Assembly: GCA_013002925.1 (NCBI GenBank)
Contig: JABDLQ010000368.1
Location: forward strand, 1-23,211
Reading direction: 5' to 3'
DNA length: 23,211 bases
Origin: Gammaproteobacteria bacterium
GTDB lineage: Bacteria > Pseudomonadota > Gammaproteobacteria > Steroidobacterales > SZUA-146
Shown here: piece by piece, positions 1 to 8,449 of the stretch
How positions within the stretch are numbered: position 1 is the stretch's first letter
Layout: the number at the start of each line of letters is the position of its first letter
Made by a program: the position numbers and the translations under genes
Notes under the pieces: generated by a model
What the model saw: the letters and a program-made list of their open reading frames with translations, nothing else
Told to the model about the DNA's origin: nothing
Databases searched by the model: none

Positions 1-3000
1 TCACGTTGGGAACCCATGGTCGCGCCGCACTCGAAGCGGCCAATGCAGATCTTGGGCTGGCGCTGTCAGACGCAGAACTCGATTATCTGGCGCGACATTA
101 TGCCGATGTTGCCCGTGATCCAACGGATGTGGAACTCATGATGTTTGCGCAGGCAAATTCGGAACATTGCCGCCACAAAATATTTAATGCCAGCTGGAAA
201 ATCGATGGCTCCGCACGTGCGAAGACGTTATTTGAAATGATCCGTAACACCCATGCGGTTGCACCGGACGGAGTCTTGTCAGCTTATCGGGACAATGCCG
301 CCGTGATCTCCGGATCGCGGGGGCGGCGATTTTTGAGTAATCCCGTGACACGCCTGTACGAGGGGACGGACGAGGATATTCATATCCTGATGAAAGTTGA
401 AACGCATAATCATCCGACGGCAATATCGCCGTTTCCCGGAGCGGCGACCGGTTCAGGTGGTGAGATTCGCGATGAAGGGGCTACGGGCCGTGGCGCGAGG
501 CCAAAAGCCGGGTTGACCGGTTTTTCAGTGTCGCATTTGCGGATTCCAGAGTTACCACAGCCCTGGGAACCGGCGGCAGATAAACCGGCGAGAATAGCGT
601 CGCCTCTGCAAATCATGCTCGAGGGGCCGATTGGGGGTGCTGCATTTAACAATGAATTTGGCCGTCCAAATCTGTGCGGTTATTTTCGCACGCTCGAACA
701 ACCCGACAGTCTTGGCATTACCCGTGGCTATCACAAACCCATCATGCTGGCCGGAGGTCTGGGCAATATCCGGGCCGGACACGTCGAAAAATGTGAGATC
801 CCGCCAGGCGCCAATGTCGTGGTTATCGGCGGCCCGGGGATGCTGATAGGCCTGGGGGGTGGGGCGGCATCCTCGATGACCTCGGGGCAAAGTCAGGAAG
901 ACCTGGACTTTGCATCGGTACAGCGTGAAAACCCGGAAATGCAGCGCCGCGCCCAGGAAGTCATTGACCGCTGCTGGGGGATGGGTGAGGATAATCCGAT
1001 TCTGCTGATTCACGATGTCGGTGCCGGGGGTCTGTCGAATGCCGTGCCCGAGAGCATTGATCACAGCGGCCTGGGTGGGGTCATTGATTTGCGCAAAATT
1101 CCCACGCTCGATCCGGGCATGTCACCGATGGAAATCTGGTGTAACGAGTCGCAGGAACGGTATGTACTGTTGATTGATGATGCGCGTTTGCAGGAATTCA
1201 GAGAACTGTGTGCGCGTGAGCGCTGTCCGATGGCGGTCCTGGGCAAATGTACTGCAGAGCGGGAATTGCTGGTGGACGATCCTGTGCACGGCGCGCCTGC
1301 AGTCGCCATGCCAATGGAAGTGCTACTGGGTAAGACTCCCCGCACATTGCGTGATGCCCGGACGATTGCCAAGCCGGTGGCGGCCATGGATTGGCATGGC
1401 ATTTCTCTGGAACAGGCAATCGACCACGTGCTTTCGATGCCGGCTGTTGCCGACAAGACCTTTTTGATCACCATTGGTGACCGTTCGGTAGGTGGTTTGT
1501 GTAGCCGCGACCAAATGGTCGGTCCGTGGCAGACACCGGTGGCTGATGTGGCTGTCACCTGCGCCGATTTTGATGGCTATGCCGGCGAAGCGATGGCGAT
1601 CGGAGAGCGCACCCCGCTGGCAATGATCAACCCGGCAGCATCCGGGCGCATGGCGATTGCCGAGGCACTGACTAATTTGATGGCGGCTGATATCGCCACA
1701 TTCAGTGACGTCCGCTTGTCGGCAAACTGGATGGCCGCGGCGAATCACGATGGCGATGACGCTGATCTGTACGCTACGGTACATGCGGTTGGAGAACAAC
1801 TTTGTCCTGAGCTTGGAATTGCGATTCCTGTTGGCAAAGACTCATTGTCGATGAAAAGTTCCTGGCAGGGGGCTGATGGTGCCACTCGCGAAGTCGTCGC
1901 CCCTGTGTCGCTGATTGTGACCGCCTTTGCGCCGGTCGCCGATATTCGCCGCACGTGGACACCGCAGCTGCACAGCGGTGCGGACACTGAAATCATCCTG
2001 GTCGATCTTGGCGGTGGCTGTAATCGTATGGGCGGTTCGATACTGGCACAGGCCTGCCAGCAACTCGGTGGTGAGACACCCGATATCGACGATGGAGCGT
2101 TGCTGCGCCAGACGTGCGCCGCACTGCGCGACTTGCGCAACAGTGACACTGTGCTGGCCTATCATGATCGTTCCGACGGCGGGTTATTTGCGGCACTGGC
2201 GGAAATGAGTTTTGCGGGCCGCGTGGGTTTGGACATAAAAGTGCCGGCCGGTCACCGTGAACAACTGGCCGCGTTGTTCAGCGAAGAAGCAGGCTGTCTT
2301 TTGCAGGTGCGCACCACCGCTATCGACAGACTGGTCAAGGCATTTGCACATGCCGGAATACCGGATTTGATTTCGCGTGTGGCCCAGTGCCGTTCAGACG
2401 ATCGTATCAGGATCATCGCAGATGAAAAGGTTCTTTACGAGCGCTCTTTGCTGGACCTCCACCGCACCTGGTCAGCAACCAGTTTTCATATGCAAAAGCT
2501 ACGTGATAATCCCGAGTGTGCGGAACAGGAATACGCACGATTAAGCGGCACTGACCCGGGACTCAAAGTCAACCTGAGTTTTGCTCCCGAAGTGGATGTC
2601 ACAGGGGTGCTGATCAACACGGGTGCCCGTCCCCGGGTGGCCGTGTTGCGTGAGCAGGGTGTTAATGGCCACATCGAAATGGCGGCGGCGTTTGATCGTG
2701 CCGGTTTTGACTGTGTGGATGTACACATGAGTGATTTGTTACAGGGTGCATCGCTGCGCGGTTACACCGGTTTGGCGGCGTGCGGTGGCTTCTCGTATGG
2801 CGACGTACTGGGAGCAGGAGAGGGGTGGGCCAAATCCATTTTGTACCATGCTGATGTGCGTCGGGCATTTCAGGAGTTCTTTGCCGATTCCGGGCACTTT
2901 GCGCTGGGTGTGTGTAACGGGTGCCAAATGATGTCGGCCCTCAAGGAGCTAATACCGGGTACAGATCACTGGCCCCGTTTTATGCGTAATCGCTCCGAAC

Positions 3001-3392
3001 AATATGAAGCACGGGTGTGCAATCTCGAAGTTCGCCCGGGCCCGTCCATTTTGCTGGAGGGAATGGAAGGTTCGATTATTCCTGTCGTAGTCGCACACGG
3101 TGAAGGACGCGTCAGTTTTACAGATCCTGCGATGGCGGCGGCAGCTGAAAAATACATGAGCGTCCGATACACCGATAATGACGGACGCGCTACTTTACAA
3201 TACCCCATGAACCCGAATGGCTCCCCGAATGCGGCGGCAGGATTTTGCAATACCGATGGACGTGTAACGATAATGATGCCGCATCCTGAGCGCGTATTCC
3301 GCACCGTGCAAAACTCCTGGCATCCCGGTAACTGGGGCGAAGACGGCCCGTGGATGCGTATGTTTCGCAATGCGCGAGTCTGGGTAGGCTAG
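1..3392 (+). CDS. purL: Phosphoribosylformylglycinamidine synthase (FGAM synthase), 5' truncated by window edge
   Basis: Converts FGAR, glutamine and ATP to FGAM in cytosolic de novo purine synthesis. The open frame runs in from the left edge (codons in phase with base 3), so the true start lies outside; about 165 N-terminal residues of the roughly 1,295-residue family form are missing, including most of the PurS-like region. The synthase core shows VETHNHPTAISPFPGAATG near bases 390-450 and a second AIR-synthase-like half with GKDSLSMK near 1835. The C-terminal glutaminase domain has GVCNGCQM with the nucleophilic cysteine codon at 2913-2915, and the His-Glu pair in MPHPERVF near 3280. This single-chain form, with synthase and amidotransferase fused, is the proteobacterial type. 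The stop is at 3390-3392. The next gene is convergent, so purL ends its transcription unit here. Identity is certain; the start is unknown. Confidence 0.98.
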   Translation, partial: TLGTHGRAALEAANADLGLALSDAELDYLARHYADVARDPTDVELMMFAQANSEHCRHKIFNASWKIDGSARAKTLFEMIRNTHAVAPDGVLSAYRDNAAVISGSRGRRFLSNPVTRLYEGTDEDIHILMKVETHNHPTAISPFPGAATGSGGEIRDEGATGRGARPKAGLTGFSVSHLRIPELPQPWEPAADKPARIASPLQIMLEGPIGGAAFNNEFGRPNLCGYFRTLEQPDSLGITRGYHKPIMLAGGLGNIRAGHVEKCEIPPGANVVVIGGPGMLIGLGGGAASSMTSGQSQEDLDFASVQRENPEMQRRAQEVIDRCWGMGEDNPILLIHDVGAGGLSNAVPESIDHSGLGGVIDLRKIPTLDPGMSPMEIWCNESQERYVLLIDDARLQEFRELCARERCPMAVLGKCTAERELLVDDPVHGAPAVAMPMEVLLGKTPRTLRDARTIAKPVAAMDWHGISLEQAIDHVLSMPAVADKTFLITIGDRSVGGLCSRDQMVGPWQTPVADVAVTCADFDGYAGEAMAIGERTPLAMINPAASGRMAIAEALTNLMAADIATFSDVRLSANWMAAANHDGDDADLYATVHAVGEQLCPELGIAIPVGKDSLSMKSSWQGADGATREVVAPVSLIVTAFAPVADIRRTWTPQLHSGADTEIILVDLGGGCNRMGGSILAQACQQLGGETPDIDDGALLRQTCAALRDLRNSDTVLAYHDRSDGGLFAALAEMSFAGRVGLDIKVPAGHREQLAALFSEEAGCLLQVRTTAIDRLVKAFAHAGIPDLISRVAQCRSDDRIRIIADEKVLYERSLLDLHRTWSATSFHMQKLRDNPECAEQEYARLSGTDPGLKVNLSFAPEVDVTGVLINTGARPRVAVLREQGVNGHIEMAAAFDRAGFDCVDVHMSDLLQGASLRGYTGLAACGGFSYGDVLGAGEGWAKSILYHADVRRAFQEFFADSGHFALGVCNGCQMMSALKELIPGTDHWPRFMRNRSEQYEARVCNLEVRPGPSILLEGMEGSIIPVVVAHGEGRVSFTDPAMAAAAEKYMSVRYTDNDGRATLQYPMNPNGSPNAAAGFCNTDGRVTIMMPHPERVFRTVQNSWHPGNWGEDGPWMRMFRNARVWVG

Positions 3393-3465
3393 TCCGCTGT
3401 TGCTGCGCCGGGCGGTATTCCTCCTCCGCTGCGGGAAGGGGACCAGGGGCAGCTGCAATGATGTC

Positions 3466-3519
3466 GCCCCACCCTGACCCCCGGGGGAGGAAATGGTCAG
3501 GATTTCCGACTGATGGGGC
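3466..3519. repeat. Imperfect intergenic stem-loop between convergent genes
   Basis: The 198-base gap between purL and the convergent LysM-FecR gene holds nested inverted repeats: GCCCCA (3466-3471) with TGGGGC (3514-3519), and inside it CCTGACC (3473-3479) with GGTCAGG (3495-3501). A run of seven A follows directly at 3520. The plus strand has no T tract after the stem, and on the minus strand the T tract comes before it, so it is not a standard intrinsic terminator for either gene. Nothing else is recognisable in this gap. Confidence 0.4.
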
Positions 3520-3590
3520 AAAAAAAGAGTATCCGCCAACCCTGCTGCTAAAACCCGGCTAACCATCCTTTGTGCGGGCACTTATCAATG

Positions 3591-4709
3591 TCAATCACCG
3601 AACAGGAAATTAACGAGCCAGGCCCAGAACGATAACGGCTCCGCGGCGTCTGCACCAATGTCCAGCGCGGCCAGTTCCTCCGGCGTAAATATCAGTAGTG
3701 CTGCCTCAGGCGCAGGCACTGGCTCGTCAGCAGGGTTTTTCACCCGGTAAAATTCACCTTTGCCGGTGAGCAATTCGCCGGAATTGTTCGTGACGACAAG
3801 GGATCCGTCCAGAACCCCGGTGTAAAGCCCGTCGGCAAAACTGCGGTCCCCATTCGTGGAACGACAGGTGTTGTTACTGCATAAACGCAAACCAAAATCA
3901 GTACCGCGCACACCAATAGTAGCAACGGGCGTGTTGTAGGCAACGTTGCCGCCGTTATATTTCGCCAGGTACCCTCCGGTTGCACGAAAACCGCCTGAGA
4001 TCAGCGTAATGACTGAAGTTCCTTTCCTGTTCGCAGCTGTATAGGAGTAGGTTTCAAAAGCGAGGCTGCTGTTGCGTCTGAGCAAATATATCGCATCATC
4101 AATCATGTGCACCTTCACGCTGGCAGAGCCATCGGTGCGCACCGTATCACCTGCAAACAGTCCAGCGCCGTCGGTCAGGATACGGCGGCGCTCTTCGAGA
4201 TTGATTGCTATGACACGTCCGCCTGCGAGTGCGACGGTCCCGATCTGTGGCGGCCGGTTCGCGACGCTGTTCACACCTGCAACAGCTGATGAACCTTGTG
4301 ACGCATCGCGTGCGGTGTTCACGGCCCCATCGGTTGCAACAAAGTCCGAAGGCGGCGCCGTTTCTTTTGTTACCGCCGGGTCCGTGGACGTGACGGTATT
4401 GTTTGATTGAGTTGAGGGCTCTGTCGGGTTCTCGAAAAGCAGCAACTGCGTACCCGGCCGAAGTGGTGTATCAAGACCGCGTGGAAACGCATCCGGATTC
4501 AATTCGACCAATCGTTCGGCAACTTCAAGCCAGCTACCCCGGTGGTCAGGAAATTGCATTTTTACAATTCCATAAAGCGAATCTCCCGACTGCACGACAT
4601 ATACCTGTTCGCCTGATTCTGGCGTTTGCGCCATGGCTGGATTGGCGGTGAACACCACCCAGACAAGAACAAATAAGGCGAAAATTCTGGTCATAGGAAA
4701 GCTCTGCAT
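3591..4709 (-). CDS. Secreted LysM-FecR domain protein
   Basis: Predicted exported protein of 372 residues. A signal peptide covers about residues 1-27 (hydrophobic IFALFVLVWVVF, then cleavage after AMA). A LysM peptidoglycan-binding domain follows at about 37-92, starting YVVQSGDSLYGIV. A Thr/Ser/Asn-rich linker (about 95-155) leads to a FecR-type domain (about 185-325) with RTDGSASVKV and the typical VATIGVRGTDF. A pair of cysteines at 277 and 282 could form a disulfide. There is no N-terminal sigma-interacting region as in true FecR, so it is probably not an anti-sigma relay; a cell-wall-anchored structural or sensing role is inferred. I chose the ATG at 4709 because AGGGG stands 6 bases upstream; an inner ATG at 4694 has a weaker site. 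The frame stays open further upstream but that part overlaps ettA and does not look coding. It lies 127 bases downstream of ettA on the same strand. Confidence 0.85.
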   Translation of the reverse strand: MQSFPMTRIFALFVLVWVVFTANPAMAQTPESGEQVYVVQSGDSLYGIVKMQFPDHRGSWLEVAERLVELNPDAFPRGLDTPLRPGTQLLLFENPTEPSTQSNNTVTSTDPAVTKETAPPSDFVATDGAVNTARDASQGSSAVAGVNSVANRPPQIGTVALAGGRVIAINLEERRRILTDGAGLFAGDTVRTDGSASVKVHMIDDAIYLLRRNSSLAFETYSYTAANRKGTSVITLISGGFRATGGYLAKYNGGNVAYNTPVATIGVRGTDFGLRLCSNNTCRSTNGDRSFADGLYTGVLDGSLVVTNNSGELLTGKGEFYRVKNPADEPVPAPEAALLIFTPEELAALDIGADAAEPLSFWAWLVNFLFGD

Positions 4710-4836
4710 CGATTGCCCCTGCGTGCAGCCGTGCATGAGTTGCGCAGGGCAACCAGCGAGACACGGCAGCCGGTATCCCCGGTCGGACGCGGCCCGGCAC
4801 AGGCGCATGTAAACACGTCGCTGCTCACTGATGCAA

Positions 4837-6507
4837 TCAGTTGAGGCGTTTGTATTTGATGCGTTTTGGGCCTGCGCCTTCTTTGCCCTTGCGGCGCTGC
4901 AGGTCCGCCGCATAGTCAGCGTAGTTGCCTTCAAACCATTCCACGTGACTGTCGCCCTCAAATGCCAGGATGTGTGTGGCAATCCGATCGAGAAACCAGC
5001 GATCATGTGAAATAACCACGACGCTGCCGGGAAAAACCAGCAGCGCTTCTTCGAGTGCCCGCAAAGTTTCCACATCGAGATCGTTCGTGGGTTCATCGAG
5101 CAACAGTACATTGCCTCCGCTTTTCAGCAATTTTGCGAGATGAACGCGGTTGCGCTCACCGCCGGACAGGGTGCCAATTTTTTGCTGCTGGCCCGCACCC
5201 TTGAAGTTGAAGCGGCCGCAGTAGGCGCGTGAGGGGGTTTCGTAGCTGCCCACTGTGATCAGGTCCTGGCCATCTGAGATTTCTTCCCACACCGTTTTCT
5301 GATCGTCCAGCGCATCACGGGACTGATCCACGTAGGCAAGCTGCACGGTATCACCGATGCGGATGTCGCCGCTGTCGGGTGTTTCTTCACCGACCAGCAT
5401 TCGGAACAGCGTGGTTTTGCCGGCACCGTTGGCACCGATGACTCCGACGATGCCTCCCGGTGGCAGTTGAAAGTTCATGTCCTCAAACAAAATGCGTCCG
5501 TCAAAGGATTTTTTTACATCCCGGGCTTCGATCACCAGATCACCCAGGCGCGGGCCAGGAGGAATATAAATTTCATGCGTTTCGTTGCGCGACTGCACCT
5601 GTTTGGAAGACAGATCTGCAAACTGTTTGAGTCGTGCTTTGGATTTGGACTGGCGGCCACGAGCGTTTGACCGTACCCATTCAAGTTCCGCCTGCATTGC
5701 TTTACGCCGGGCGTCCTGCTGTTTTTCTTCGTTTTTCAGTCGATTTTCTTTTTGTTCGAGCCATGAGCTGTAATTGCCTTCCCAGGGAATGCCGTAACCG
5801 CGATCGAGTTCCAGGATCCATCCGGCGACATTATCCAGGAAGTACCGGTCGTGCGTCACAGCAATGACCGTTCCGGGGTACTCTTCCAGAAACCGTTCAA
5901 GCCATGCAACCGATTGCGCGTCCAGATGATTGGTGGGTTCATCCAGCAACAGCATATCCGGCTCAGAAAGCAACAGGCGGCATAATGCCACGCGACGTTT
6001 TTCACCTCCTGACAATTGCCCGACCGGAGCATCCCACGGCGGCAGGCGGAGCGCATCGGCGGCGACTTCCAGGCGACGTTCCAGCTCCCAGCCGTTACAG
6101 GCTTCAATGGCGTCCTGTAGTGCCGCTTGTTCTGCCAGAAGATCGTTCATTTCCTCGTCGGACATTGGCTCTGCAAACTTCATGCTGAGATCTTCGAAAG
6201 ATTTCAGCATTCCGGCGACTTCGGCGACTCCCTGTTCTACGTTGCCACGCACGTCCAGGGTCTCATCGAGGCCAGGTTCCTGGCGCAGGAAGCCGATTTT
6301 GATGCCAGGTTGTGGCCTGGCTTCACCGTCATAGTCGCGGTCATCGCCGGACATGATTCTCAGCAGTGAAGATTTTCCGGCGCCATTGAGCCCGAGCACC
6401 CCGATTTTGGCGCCAGGAAAAAAACTCAGGCTGATATCGCGCAAAATATGGCGATTTGGTGGAACCAGCCGGGAGACCCGGTTCATTGTGTAGATAAATT
6501 GCGCCAT
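4837..6507 (-). CDS. ettA: Energy-dependent translational throttle protein EttA (ABC-F ATPase)
   Basis: Soluble ABC-F protein that binds the ribosomal E site and gates translation elongation according to ATP/ADP state. It has 556 residues, essentially the length of E. coli EttA (555). The N-terminus MAQFIYTMNRVSRLVPPNRH matches the family closely, which fixes the start at 6507 rather than an in-frame ATG 20 codons upstream. Two ATPase domains are visible: Walker A GLNGAGKSS and GANGAGKTT, signature LSGGEKRR and LSGGERNR, and Walker B LLLDEPTNHLD and LLLDEPTNDLD. The charged linker between them (about residues 240-305) and an arm-like insert in the first domain are as expected. There are no membrane segments. 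The Shine-Dalgarno is weak. It is divergent from glyA, and a good promoter lies 32 bases upstream. Confidence 0.97.
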   Translation of the reverse strand: MAQFIYTMNRVSRLVPPNRHILRDISLSFFPGAKIGVLGLNGAGKSSLLRIMSGDDRDYDGEARPQPGIKIGFLRQEPGLDETLDVRGNVEQGVAEVAGMLKSFEDLSMKFAEPMSDEEMNDLLAEQAALQDAIEACNGWELERRLEVAADALRLPPWDAPVGQLSGGEKRRVALCRLLLSEPDMLLLDEPTNHLDAQSVAWLERFLEEYPGTVIAVTHDRYFLDNVAGWILELDRGYGIPWEGNYSSWLEQKENRLKNEEKQQDARRKAMQAELEWVRSNARGRQSKSKARLKQFADLSSKQVQSRNETHEIYIPPGPRLGDLVIEARDVKKSFDGRILFEDMNFQLPPGGIVGVIGANGAGKTTLFRMLVGEETPDSGDIRIGDTVQLAYVDQSRDALDDQKTVWEEISDGQDLITVGSYETPSRAYCGRFNFKGAGQQQKIGTLSGGERNRVHLAKLLKSGGNVLLLDEPTNDLDVETLRALEEALLVFPGSVVVISHDRWFLDRIATHILAFEGDSHVEWFEGNYADYAADLQRRKGKEGAGPKRIKYKRLN

Positions 6508-6538
6508 ATTTTCACAGCCGTAACCACAGATGTGTGGC

Positions 6539-6567
6539 ATTATTCGCAATTCTGTGACGGTTGCCAA
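6539..6567 (-). promoter_or_regulatory. Predicted sigma-70 promoter of ettA
   Basis: On the minus strand, TTGGCA (6562-6567) and AATAAT (6539-6544) are separated by exactly 17 bases; each hexamer matches consensus at five of six positions. The predicted start of transcription is near 6532, giving a leader of about 25 bases before the ettA ATG. I see no equally good promoter for glyA in the same 149-base divergent gap; a small GGGAG/CTCCC hairpin sits at 6603-6621. Confidence 0.55.
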
Positions 6568-6656
6568 TAGCAGCGGGTCGTTTCCCCAAAACCCGGGCCA
6601 GCGGGAGGATAATTTGCTCCCAACAGGCCTGACGAGAAGAATTTCAGAGGACTTAC

Positions 6657-7919
6657 ATGTTTGATCGCAGTATGAATATTATGGATTTTGATCCTGAGCT
6701 CGGTTCCGCTATCGAACACGAGAACCGCAGGCAGGAGGAGCATATTGAACTCATCGCGTCAGAAAACTACGCCAGTCCGCGCGTTCTGGAGGCGCAAGGC
6801 TCGGTTCTGACCAATAAATACGCGGAAGGCTATCCGTCGCGTCGCTATTACGGCGGCTGCGAATACGTCGATATCGCCGAGCAACTGGCAATTGAGCGTG
6901 CGCAGCGTCTGTTTGGAGCCGAGTATGCCAATGTTCAGCCTCACAGCGGATCGCAGGCCAATGCCGCCGTTTATTTTGCATTGTTGCAGGCGGGCGATAC
7001 CGTGCTGGGGATGAGCCTGTCTGACGGTGGGCACCTGACGCATGGTTCGGGCGTTAATTTCTCCGGCAAGCTGTTTAATGCCGTGCAGTATGGGGTTCGC
7101 GACGATACGGGCGAAGTCGATTACGAGCAGATCGAGTCACTCGCAAAAGAGCATCAGCCCAAAATGATCATTGCCGGTTTCTCGGCGTATTCGCGCATCA
7201 TGGACTGGGAAAGATTTCGTGCGATCGCTGACAGTGTGGGTGCCTGGCTGATGGTGGATATGGCCCATGTTGCCGGTCTGGTTGCCGCCGGGATTTATCC
7301 GAGCCCGGTGCCCCACGCGCACGTCTGTACCACAACGACGCACAAGACTCTGCGTGGTCCCCGAGGTGGTCTGATCCTGGCTGGGGCGGATCAGGAGATC
7401 AATAAAAAATTCAATTCGCTGGTTTTTCCCGGGACTCAAGGGGGGCCGCTGATGCATGCCATTGCTGCCAAAGCCGTCGCGTTCAAAGAGGCTATGCAGG
7501 AAGATTTCCAAAGTTATCAGAAGCAGGTTGTCAGCAATGCCCAGACAATGGCCGGACGTTTGATCGAACGTGGATACAAGATCGTTTCCGGAGGCACCAG
7601 CAATCATTTGATGCTGGTTGATCTGATTGACACGGGTGTTACCGGCAAGGCAGCAGATGCAGCATTGGGTATGGCAAATATCACTGTGAATAAAAACTCG
7701 GTGCCAAACGATCCGCAATCACCGTTTGTGACCAGTGGTTTGCGACTCGGTACCCCGGCAATCACCACCCGCGGTTTTGGTACGGCCGAAACTGTACAGG
7801 TGAGCGACTGGATTGCCGATATCGTGGATGCCCTTCAAAAAGGCTCGGCGGATGCTGAAATTGTGCGCATCAAGGAGCAGGTCCGGGAACTGTGTGCGCG
7901 CTTTCCGGTGTATCGGTAA
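6657..7919 (+). CDS. glyA: Serine hydroxymethyltransferase
   Basis: PLP enzyme that interconverts serine plus tetrahydrofolate with glycine plus 5,10-methylene-THF, the main source of one-carbon units for purines, thymidylate and methionine. It has 420 residues; E. coli GlyA has 417. Clear family motifs are EEHIELIASENY (27-38), YAEGYPSRRYYGGCEYVD, HSGSQAN (96-102) and the PLP lysine K230 in THKTLRGPRGG. The start at 6657 is preceded by AGAGGA with 6-base spacing, and the N-terminus aligns with the E. coli protein, so later in-frame ATGs are less likely. It is the first gene of a packed plus-strand run: nrdR starts 20 bases after its stop. Linkage to folate-type metabolism fits its place near purL and folE2. 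Confidence 0.98.
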   Translation: MFDRSMNIMDFDPELGSAIEHENRRQEEHIELIASENYASPRVLEAQGSVLTNKYAEGYPSRRYYGGCEYVDIAEQLAIERAQRLFGAEYANVQPHSGSQANAAVYFALLQAGDTVLGMSLSDGGHLTHGSGVNFSGKLFNAVQYGVRDDTGEVDYEQIESLAKEHQPKMIIAGFSAYSRIMDWERFRAIADSVGAWLMVDMAHVAGLVAAGIYPSPVPHAHVCTTTTHKTLRGPRGGLILAGADQEINKKFNSLVFPGTQGGPLMHAIAAKAVAFKEAMQEDFQSYQKQVVSNAQTMAGRLIERGYKIVSGGTSNHLMLVDLIDTGVTGKAADAALGMANITVNKNSVPNDPQSPFVTSGLRLGTPAITTRGFGTAETVQVSDWIADIVDALQKGSADAEIVRIKEQVRELCARFPVYR

Positions 7920-7939
7920 CAGTGCCTGCCTGGTGATTC

Positions 7940-8446
7940 ATGCATTGCCCGTTTTGTGCCAACGAAGAGACTAAAGTCATCGACTCGCGCCTGGCCGCCG
8001 AAGGCCGGCAGGTTCGCCGCCGCCGTGCGTGCCTGAGTTGCGAAGAACGTTTTACAACTTTTGAAACTGCCGAGTTGGTCATGCCCTACCTGGTAAAAAC
8101 GGATGGGCGTCGCGAACCGTTTGACGAAAGCAAGTTGCGCTCCGGGGTGGTTAAGGCGCTTGAAAAGCGGCCGGTTCCTGCTGCTGAAATCGAAGTAGCC
8201 ATCAACCGGATTACACATGGCCTGCGCACCGCAGGCGAACGCGAACTGCCGTCCAGGCGTGTGGGAGAACTGGTCATGGCCGAACTGCGTAAACTGGACG
8301 ATGTGGCCTACGTACGTTTTGCCTCGGTGTATCGGCGGTTCCAGGATGCGGCTGAGTTTGCCGAAGAAGTGGAACGTCTGCAGGAAAGCAGTGCAGCAGC
8401 CCTTGACGCTGATCAGTTGCCGTTGCTGCCGGGTGACGACAAGTGA
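7940..8446 (+). CDS. nrdR: Transcriptional repressor NrdR
   Basis: ATP/dATP-sensing repressor of ribonucleotide reductase operons. The N-terminal zinc ribbon has C3, C6, C31 and C34 (MHCPFC and CLSCEERF), followed by the basic stretch RQVRRRRA that contacts DNA. An ATP-cone domain covers about residues 47-140, beginning VMPYLVKTDGRREPFD. At 168 residues it is slightly longer than the usual 150-160; the extra residues form an acidic C-terminal tail ending LLPGDDK. It sits between glyA and ribD, the standard gammaproteobacterial position, 20 bases after glyA and 3 bases before the ribD ATG, so it is almost surely co-transcribed. No NrdR-box pair was seen in this window; its targets lie elsewhere. 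Confidence 0.97.
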   Translation: MHCPFCANEETKVIDSRLAAEGRQVRRRRACLSCEERFTTFETAELVMPYLVKTDGRREPFDESKLRSGVVKALEKRPVPAAEIEVAINRITHGLRTAGERELPSRRVGELVMAELRKLDDVAYVRFASVYRRFQDAAEFAEEVERLQESSAAALDADQLPLLPGDDK

Positions 8447-8449
8447 ATC

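Noticed and set aside
552..2165. Several minus-strand frames opposite purL, including ones of 158-170 codons
   Set aside because: purL is unambiguous over this whole stretch, and the antisense translations show no domain or start signal.
4710..5111. N-terminal extension of the LysM-FecR protein by 134 residues
   Set aside because: The extension overlaps the end of ettA and precedes a clear signal peptide. The ATG at 4709 has its own Shine-Dalgarno.
6614..6642. Possible glyA promoter TTGCTC with AAGAAT
   Set aside because: Both hexamers are poor matches; it is weaker than expected for a highly expressed gene and not better than chance.
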